Shown here: piece after piece, positions 8,338 through 13,840 of the stretch
Position numbering within the stretch: the stretch's first letter is position 1
Layout of the letters: every line of letters starts with the position of its first letter
Program-made: the position numbers and the translations under genes
Source of the DNA: JBAZCO01 sp041654915
GTDB taxonomy: Bacteria > Bacillota > Clostridia > Christensenellales > DTU072
Assembly (NCBI GenBank): GCA_041654915.1
Contig: JBAZCO010000038.1
Coordinates: forward strand, 1-13,840
Length of the DNA stretch: 13,840 bases
Reading direction: 5' to 3'
The notes under the pieces: model-generated
Told to the model about the DNA's origin: nothing
The model's database searches: none
Seen by the model: only the letters and a program-made list of their open reading frames with translations

Positions 8338-9357
8338 TTATTTTAAGGGTCTATCCCATTTATTTTTTACAATCTGCTTGGCTCTCGCAATGCAAAGTGC
8401 GTTGCCGGGAACATCTTGAGTGACGGTGCTTCCTGCTGCAATGTATGCGCCGTCCTCTATTTGCAGCGGAGCAACAAGATTGGTATTGCATCCAATAAAA
8501 ACATCCTTACCAACAATTACACTGCGTTTAACTTTGCCGTCAAAATTAGCAAAAATAGCGCCGCAGCCCACATTGGTATTCTCTCCCACATAGGAGTCGC
8601 CAATATAAGCTAAATGCGCCGCCTTAACATCGTCTTCAAGCGTAGAATTTTTTACTTCTACAAAGTCGCCCACCCTGCAATTGTTGCCGATAATTGCGCC
8701 CTTTCTTAAACAAGCAAAAGGTCCTAGCGTGCATTTTTTCCCAATCTTAGATGCTATCGCATAAACCGCCCTAAGGTCGCTTTCATCACCAATTACCGTG
8801 TCCTCAAGGTCGCAATAAGAATAGATAATCACCCTCTCGCCAATAACGGTCTTGCCTTTAATATGCACCATTGGATAAATCTCTGTACCCCTGCCGATTA
8901 TTACACTGTCATCTATATGCACGGAAAACGGGTCGTGAAAGATAACGCCGCCTTTGAGATGTCTTTCAATAATTTCATATTTTCGCTGCATCATTATATC
9001 TTTTAGGGATTCCAAACTTTCAACTTTTGTTACCGTAAATGGCAACTTTGAGCTAAGCTCCCCATCTTGTGCGCCTGCTTTTTTTATATATCCCGCCCCT
9101 ATTCGATAGCCGCTTGCAAGCCCCTCTAGGATATTCTCGCTAAGCTTATCAAGATGCCGCAGGGTAACCAAAGGGGTATCGGAATATATCAGTGCTACCA
9201 CCCTGCCAACCGTTTGCTCAACCTCCTCGGGAGAGGAAACAAGATGCGCTTCTTTCCCCAACATATGACGGGCAAGCTTGCCAAACGGTATGCCGCATAT
9301 ATCAACATTGTCATATAAGGTAGATTTTTCCACAAGGTAAACAGTTGGTTTTTCCAT
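8338..9357 (-). CDS. glmU: GlmU-type glucosamine-1-phosphate N-acetyltransferase with a shortened, probably inactive uridyltransferase half
   Basis: 339 residues against about 455 for full GlmU. Residues from about 136 to the end are a left-handed beta-helix acetyltransferase that tracks E. coli GlmU almost without gaps: GPFACLRKG (212-220), DFVEVKN (231-237), AAHLAYIGD (246-254), and a C-terminal WDRPLK. By that alignment the key residues are kept: R218, K236, H248 (catalytic base, E. coli H363), Y251, N262 and K277. It should turn glucosamine-1-phosphate plus acetyl-CoA into GlcNAc-1-phosphate in the cytoplasm. The first 135 residues replace the usual 230-residue uridyltransferase. The LxAGxGTRM loop is missing; only YSDTPLVT (58-65), equivalent to the GDxPL motif, is recognisable. 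So the UTP step is probably lost. The ATG lies 2 bases after the glmM stop, with GAGGA 7 bases upstream overlapping that stop. A sugar-nucleotide-like acetyltransferase of other specificity is possible but less likely given the retained H248 region. Confidence 0.85.
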   Translation of the reverse strand: MEKPTVYLVEKSTLYDNVDICGIPFGKLARHMLGKEAHLVSSPEEVEQTVGRVVALIYSDTPLVTLRHLDKLSENILEGLASGYRIGAGYIKKAGAQDGELSSKLPFTVTKVESLESLKDIMMQRKYEIIERHLKGGVIFHDPFSVHIDDSVIIGRGTEIYPMVHIKGKTVIGERVIIYSYCDLEDTVIGDESDLRAVYAIASKIGKKCTLGPFACLRKGAIIGNNCRVGDFVEVKNSTLEDDVKAAHLAYIGDSYVGENTNVGCGAIFANFDGKVKRSVIVGKDVFIGCNTNLVAPLQIEDGAYIAAGSTVTQDVPGNALCIARAKQIVKNKWDRPLK

Positions 9358-9359
9358 TT

Positions 9360-10694
9360 TTATATCCTCGCTAAAATATAATTTTTTATCTCTGCTGCAA
9401 GGTGCGCCGCCCGCTCCCGTGAGGGAGCTTCTACCATTATCCTTATTCGTGGCTCTGTGCCGCTCACCCGTACCACTGTGCGCAAATTGGGTGTTTTCGT
9501 AATAGTTTTAAGATATCCGTCTATTTCTTTGTTATTCCTAAATTCTACAATCTTTGACGGAACAGTAATAATATCATCTGATACTTGAGGATATTCTTGA
9601 ATATCGTCCAATGCAAGCAGCCCTCTTTTTTTGTCTATTTCCGCAATGAGAATAGAGGACAGCAGCCCGTCACCCGTGTTTTGATAGTCGGTAAATATTA
9701 AATGTCCGCTTGCCTCGCCCCCTAGACAACAGTTATGCTTTTTCATCTCCATTGCCACATTCTTATCCCCCACGCTTGCCCTAATAAACCGTATTCCCCG
9801 CCGCAAAAAAGCTTGCTCTGCGCCAAGATTAGTCATAACCGTACCCACCGCAGCGGCAACCCTAAGCATTCCCCGCTCTTGAAAATAGCGTGCCGCCGCA
9901 TATAGCAAGCGGTCGCCGTCCAATAGCTTGCCGTCCTTTACCGCCATAACTCGGTCGCCGTCACCGTCATAGGTAAAGCCTATATCATATTCACCTTGGG
10001 CCATTGCATTTATTAGTGTATCGGGGTAGGCTGCGCCACAGTTTTCGTTAATGCGCCGCCCGTTCACTTCATCATTTATCACGCTAACTTGTGCGCCAAG
10101 CTCGCTAAACATAAAGGGGGCAACCCTTGCCGCCGCCCCGTTGGCGGTATCCAAAAGCACTCTAAGCCCCTTTATATCGGGGTTGAGTGCGCATTTAATA
10201 TGCTGCAAATATCCGCTAACCGCATCCGCTAACTCCCGTATACCCGCTTGCGCCGCTTGCTGCCTTTTATCCGTTTGATGTCCGCAACTTTCTCTTTTTT
10301 CGGCTTTACTGCTCCCATAATCGTTTATTAGGGATTCCAAACAGCGCTCTGCGTCCTCTGTGAGCTTTGCCCCCTCGGGAGAAAAAAACTTAATACCGTT
10401 ATATTCTGATGGGTTGTGGGATGCGGTTATCATTATTCCGTATTGAGCGCCGCTTATTCTCGTGTGATACGCAAGAACAGGCGTGGGTATGATTCCTGCA
10501 AAAACTATATTTACTCCCCGCCTCGTCAAGCCGTCTGCCAAAAGCGCCTCTATCCGCTCCCCCGACACTCTTGTATCCCTTGCAATGATGATTTTGCTGC
10601 TATTTGACGCCGCCGCATAGGCAATACTATCGACAAATTCGGGTGTAAACATTTCTGCCCGCCCTCTTATGCCGTCCGTTCCAAAATATTTCAT
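9360..10694 (-). CDS. glmM: Phosphoglucosamine mutase
   Basis: 444 residues, the normal family length. It converts glucosamine-6-phosphate to glucosamine-1-phosphate in the cytoplasm, on the route to UDP-GlcNAc for peptidoglycan. The N-terminus KYFGTDGIRG is the family hallmark. The phosphoserine loop TASHNP is at 90-95 (Ser92), the metal loop DGDGDR at 243-248, the sugar-binding GGEASGH at 325-331, and the phosphate-binding RVSGTEPRIR at 409-418. A longer frame begins at 10736 with 14 extra residues, but this overlaps the upstream gene by 35 bases; the ATG at 10694 gives the conserved N-terminus and has AGGAGG just upstream (10703-10698), although only 3 bases away. That site overlaps the stop of the upstream gene, so translation is likely coupled. 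Residues about 126-150 form a Lys/Gln-rich linker less conserved than the rest. Confidence 0.96.
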   Translation of the reverse strand: MKYFGTDGIRGRAEMFTPEFVDSIAYAAASNSSKIIIARDTRVSGERIEALLADGLTRRGVNIVFAGIIPTPVLAYHTRISGAQYGIMITASHNPSEYNGIKFFSPEGAKLTEDAERCLESLINDYGSSKAEKRESCGHQTDKRQQAAQAGIRELADAVSGYLQHIKCALNPDIKGLRVLLDTANGAAARVAPFMFSELGAQVSVINDEVNGRRINENCGAAYPDTLINAMAQGEYDIGFTYDGDGDRVMAVKDGKLLDGDRLLYAAARYFQERGMLRVAAAVGTVMTNLGAEQAFLRRGIRFIRASVGDKNVAMEMKKHNCCLGGEASGHLIFTDYQNTGDGLLSSILIAEIDKKRGLLALDDIQEYPQVSDDIITVPSKIVEFRNNKEIDGYLKTITKTPNLRTVVRVSGTEPRIRIMVEAPSRERAAHLAAEIKNYILARI

Positions 10695-10701
10695 TTTCCT
10701 C

Positions 10702-12561
10702 CTATAAGTTGCGGTATATATCGGGCACCATTTCAAAAATTACTTTTTCCGCCTTGAGCTTGTTTCCGTCATCCGCTGCCTGTTTAAGCTTGGTGAGCGT
10801 ATTGCGCAACTTTTGCTTATTTACTGGCTCTAGGCGGCAAACAAATATTCCCTCGTGGGTGGTTACATCCACATCCTCGTCACTAAAGCGCAACTCTTCA
10901 AACAACTTTTCGCCCGAACGCAACCCCGTTATTTCTATCTTTATATCCCTGTTTGGCTCAAGTCCGCTAAGCTTGATTAGGTCGGATGCAAGGTCATAAA
11001 TATATACAGGCTCGCCCATATCCAGTACAAACACTTCCCCGCCCTTTGCTAGAGCTCCCGCCTGCATTACCAAGCGCACCGCCTCGGGTATCGTCATAAA
11101 ATAGCGTTTCATCTCACGGTGGGTGACTGTGACAGGACCGCCAGAATTTATCTGTTTGATAAATGTGGGTATCACGCTCCCGCTTGAGCCTAGCACATTG
11201 CCAAACCGCACAGCGGCATATACCGTGCCATTGGACACGCTTGCCTTATTTTCCACCAACAATTCCGCCATACGCTTGGATGCGCCCATAATATTGGCGG
11301 GATTGACTGCCTTGTCGGTTGAGATGAGTATGAACTTCTCCACCCCGCTTTCGGCACATTGGTCTATCACATTTTGTGTACCGAATATATTGTTCTTTAC
11401 TGCCTCGTCGCCGTTTATCTCCATCATAGGCACATGCTTGTATGCGGCGGCATGAAAAACAATTTGCGGCTTTACCTCGTCCATAACACTGCGCAGTTTT
11501 TCTCTATCCTTTACAGTACCCACTATCAAAGAGTATTTATCGCCAGAGTAACTCTTTTTAAACTCCTCATTTATTTCAAACATACCATTTTCGTGGTGGT
11601 CGAATATGATGAGTTTTTTTGCGCCGTATTGCAACGCTTGGCGGCAAAGCTCACTTCCTATTGAACCTGCCCCTCCCGTTACCATAACAATCTTATCTTT
11701 TATAAAGTTATCTAAAAGAGCCCTGTCTATTTTATGCTCTCTGCGCCGCAAAAGGTCCTCGATATTCACATTTTTTAGCGAAACCGCCTCGGAGCTTAAC
11801 GCATCCTCTGCGCCTGTGATGCCTGCAACCGCCTTAACAGTTGCGTTGTGACGGCGGCACTCCTCGTAAATCTTTCGCATTTCCTCACGGTTGATTTTGG
11901 TAATCGCTATTGCTATCGTGGTTGCCTTATACTTATTCATCGTTTCTCGGATATTATCCCTGCCGCCAACCACTCTGATGCCCGACACCACGCTGCCACG
12001 CTTTGACGCATCATCGTCAAGAATAGCAACAGGGTTATAACCCTCGTCGGGGTTGCCGATAAATCTTTTAATTAGCGCCGCACCCGTGTACCCTGCGCCG
12101 TAAACAATGATATTTTCGGGAGGAACTATTTTCTTATTGCCAAAAGTGCGCACAAGCGCCGCTGTTAGCGGCTTGTAAAACCTTAACAGCATTGATGCGG
12201 ATAGGCTAAAATAAATATACAAAATCATTATGGTAATGCTCATAGGCAGCCCTTCGCTCATTGAAGTATCAATGATAATGAGGGTGACGAAAGTAGCGCA
12301 AAACGCACCTATAACATTTAGCATCTCGGATATCCCCGCATAGCGCCAAACAACACGGTAAGAGCGGAAAACTGTTAACCATACAATCGTCACGCTCACT
12401 GCTATTATCCCCTCGATGTATTGGGATTTCCATTCAAACTTTGCGCCGTTCCTGCCCAAAACATAAGCAAGCACATAGGCAACCGCATACACCAAAATAT
12501 CCTTAGCCAAAGTGAGTAAGGACGAATATCTTATACTTGCTTTCTTTTTCTTTTCTTCCAT
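10702..12561 (-). CDS. Membrane-anchored nucleotide-sugar 4,6-dehydratase, CapD/WbpM/PglF type
   Basis: 619 residues, the usual size of the long membrane-bound dehydratases. Four predicted membrane segments (about 18-36, 48-68, 80-99, 107-129) are followed by a Rossmann-like domain with VYGAGYTGAAL (153-163) and then an extended SDR domain with TGGAGSIGSE (295-304). The active-site block ILISTDKAVNPANIMGASKR (411-430) holds Ser414/Thr415, Met425 and Lys429: Met stands where classic SDR enzymes have Tyr, as in the S-M-K group that includes WbpM and PglF. These enzymes convert UDP-GlcNAc to the 4-keto-6-deoxy form, the first step to diamino- or N-acetyl-deoxy sugars of capsule, O-antigen or glycoproteins. 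Substrate is inferred from family and from the glmM/glmU neighbours. The start has AAAGG at 12571-12567, 5 bases upstream. The stop TAG lies 7 bases before glmM. Confidence 0.9.
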   Translation of the reverse strand: MEEKKKKASIRYSSLLTLAKDILVYAVAYVLAYVLGRNGAKFEWKSQYIEGIIAVSVTIVWLTVFRSYRVVWRYAGISEMLNVIGAFCATFVTLIIIDTSMSEGLPMSITIMILYIYFSLSASMLLRFYKPLTAALVRTFGNKKIVPPENIIVYGAGYTGAALIKRFIGNPDEGYNPVAILDDDASKRGSVVSGIRVVGGRDNIRETMNKYKATTIAIAITKINREEMRKIYEECRRHNATVKAVAGITGAEDALSSEAVSLKNVNIEDLLRRREHKIDRALLDNFIKDKIVMVTGGAGSIGSELCRQALQYGAKKLIIFDHHENGMFEINEEFKKSYSGDKYSLIVGTVKDREKLRSVMDEVKPQIVFHAAAYKHVPMMEINGDEAVKNNIFGTQNVIDQCAESGVEKFILISTDKAVNPANIMGASKRMAELLVENKASVSNGTVYAAVRFGNVLGSSGSVIPTFIKQINSGGPVTVTHREMKRYFMTIPEAVRLVMQAGALAKGGEVFVLDMGEPVYIYDLASDLIKLSGLEPNRDIKIEITGLRSGEKLFEELRFSDEDVDVTTHEGIFVCRLEPVNKQKLRNTLTKLKQAADDGNKLKAEKVIFEMVPDIYRNL

Positions 12562-12593
12562 AGTAACCTTTAAAGCGCCAAGCTTATGTTGCT

Positions 12594-13295
12594 CTATTTA
12601 GCAGCATCCTTTGCAAGTTGTTTTATTGTCGCTATAACGGCTGTGCCGTTAATTTCGCTTGCCCTTTGGGCAAAGCGTTTGTATATTTCCTCGCCGCCGT
12701 CGCCTCCGCTATCAGATATCACCCTAATTATGCCTATCTTGACGCCGGACATATAGGCAACTTGCGCCACCGCCGCACTTTCCATATCGCATGCAGAGGC
12801 ATCAAATGCGCTAACAATATCCGTTGCATCAGTGTCAGATGCGATAAATTGGTCGCCGGTAGCTATTGTTCCTATCTTTGCAAGCGGTAGCGATTTTTTA
12901 AGAATCTCATTTATATCCTCGGATGTGTCTATATACACCCGATTTATCCCCGATATATATCCCCGCTCGTCACCAAGCGGAGCAGTGGACATATCGTGCT
13001 GTACCGCCTTATCGGCAATTAGCACATCAAAGAGTCCTAACCTGCCAAGCCCGCCCGCTATACCCGTGGAGATGATTGCAAAGGGCTTATACAGCTCTAT
13101 CAACACTGCGCTTGCAAAGGCGGCATTAACCTTGCCCACCCCCGAAAGGGTGACGGCAACGGTTATTCCGTCTATTTTTCCCTCGTAAAAAGTATGGTAG
13201 CCACGCTTTACAATTTTAAGATTTTGGAGGCGGGATGATATCGCCTCCGCCTCTATCTGCATTGCGGCTACAATGCCTATCGTTATATTTTGCAT
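12594..13295 (-). CDS. mtnN: 5'-methylthioadenosine/S-adenosylhomocysteine nucleosidase
   Basis: 233 residues from this start, close to the 232 of E. coli MtnN. It cleaves adenine from methylthioadenosine and S-adenosylhomocysteine, recycling by-products of methylation and polyamine synthesis. Visible signatures are ITIGIVAAM with the acid residue Glu15 (E. coli E12), STGIAGGL (77-84), CDMESAA with Met171-Glu172 (E. coli M173-E174), and VISD with Asp195 (E. coli D197). The start is uncertain: ATG at 13295 gives the family-like N-terminus but its AAGGA is only 1 base away, while an in-frame GTG at 13313 adds six residues and has no good ribosome binding site. It lies 32 bases upstream of the dehydratase, probably in one transcript, though its chemistry is not obviously linked to amino sugars. 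Confidence 0.93.
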   Translation of the reverse strand: MQNITIGIVAAMQIEAEAISSRLQNLKIVKRGYHTFYEGKIDGITVAVTLSGVGKVNAAFASAVLIELYKPFAIISTGIAGGLGRLGLFDVLIADKAVQHDMSTAPLGDERGYISGINRVYIDTSEDINEILKKSLPLAKIGTIATGDQFIASDTDATDIVSAFDASACDMESAAVAQVAYMSGVKIGIIRVISDSGGDGGEEIYKRFAQRASEINGTAVIATIKQLAKDAAK

Positions 13296-13338
13296 TTCCT
13301 TAAGTTTTATCACCTAGTCGCTATATTATTTATTTTAT

Positions 13339-13840
13339 TTAAGGAGCGGTATGGGTAATCACGGTGATTTTGCCTGCGGATATACCGCCTGCACCCAATA
13401 CCATATTATCAGTTACAATACCGCTTTCATCTGTTTCCGCCGTGCCGACTTTGCCCAACTTGCTAATAAGTTCTGCAAATGCCTTGCCTACGACTGCGTC
13501 CATCTGTCCGTCCTCACCCTCCTCATTCTCGTTAGCAAGTACCTTAATTATCGCCGCTGTTAAGGGGGAGTCGTCCATACCGTTTATTGATATGCCATCC
13601 GGAGATGTGGTTAGTGCGCCCTCGCTATCTGCGGCCACAATGCTGTAAGAAGTGAAGTAAACCTTATCGGGCAGCATATTAATCACAAAGTCTGGTACAG
13701 CGCCACCCACTTCCTTCTTGATGTCCTCTTTAGCGCCAAAAATCTCTGCGGAAAAAATAATTTTCAAACGATAGTTAGAATCTTGTTTTAAAATACTCAC
13801 TTGTTCTATGGCAGCGCCTATTTCTTGCAAGTGTGCCTCG
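13339..13840 (-). CDS. Unidentified protein, C-terminal part only
   Basis: The frame is open to the window edge at 13839, so the true start is probably outside; a TTG at 13830 could be read as a start but has no ribosome binding site in view. About 167 residues are visible, ending at TAA (13341-13339). The sequence is acidic, with an Asp/Glu/Gly-rich middle (NENEEGEDGQ) and no Cys. It includes a 'VPDFVINMLPDKVYF' stretch and a Gly-rich tail just before 'KITVITHTAP'. No membrane segment or known motif is visible in this part. I do not recognise the family. Same strand and a 43-base AT-rich gap to mtnN (to the ATG at 13295) suggest possible co-transcription. Confidence 0.75.
   Translation of the reverse strand, partial: EAHLQEIGAAIEQVSILKQDSNYRLKIIFSAEIFGAKEDIKKEVGGAVPDFVINMLPDKVYFTSYSIVAADSEGALTTSPDGISINGMDDSPLTAAIIKVLANENEEGEDGQMDAVVGKAFAELISKLGKVGTAETDESGIVTDNMVLGAGGISAGKITVITHTAP

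Noticed and set aside
10695..10736. Upstream start for glmM at 10736
   Set aside because: The 14 extra residues are not family-like and would overlap the preceding gene; KYFGTDGIRG is the normal N-terminus.
11123..11455. 110-codon plus-strand ORF opposite the dehydratase
   Set aside because: Antisense to the conserved SDR active-site region, which explains its openness.

Overview
The window is a single-strand block: every gene I can support lies on the minus strand, so transcription runs from high to low coordinates. In that order they are: an unidentified protein cut by the window edge (13840 to 13339); mtnN, MTA/SAH nucleosidase (13295 to 12594); a membrane-anchored nucleotide-sugar dehydratase of the CapD/WbpM/PglF type (12561 to 10702); glmM (10694 to 9360); a GlmU-type acetyltransferase (9357 to 8338); and, after a 209-base gap, a giant membrane-anchored repeat protein that starts at 8128 and is still open at base 1 (2709 codons visible). 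No tRNA, rRNA, CRISPR array, insertion sequence or integrase was seen.

The organism is most likely an uncultured member of the Bacillota (Clostridia-like, perhaps gut-associated). Reasons: clear AGGAG/AGGAGG ribosome-binding sites, tight one-strand packing, and a Gram-positive style giant protein with InlB B-repeat/Flg_new and bacterial Ig-like modules. This is inference from style, not from a marker gene.

The middle four genes look like one operon, with gaps of 32, 7 and 2 bases. Three deal with amino sugars: GlmM makes glucosamine-1-phosphate, the GlmU-like protein should acetylate it to GlcNAc-1-phosphate, and the CapD/WbpM-type dehydratase is expected to use UDP-GlcNAc to start a modified deoxy-amino sugar. 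The GlmU-like protein is odd: its acetyltransferase half is well conserved, but its uridyltransferase half is about 100 residues short and lacks the nucleotide-binding loop. The UTP-dependent step between the other two therefore probably comes from another gene.

The giant gene fills 59% of the window. It has a short basic N-terminus, one membrane segment, an Ig-like domain, five Trp-containing InlB/Flg_new-type motifs, and then a very long run of diverged repeats of about 100 residues, each with a 'GY-x-hydrophobic-x-S/T-hydrophobic-x-hydrophobic-N' core. It has its own candidate promoter, an inverted repeat in its leader, and two closely spaced ATGs. Nothing here amounts to a proven new system. 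The most unusual items are the giant repeat protein and the eroded GlmU.
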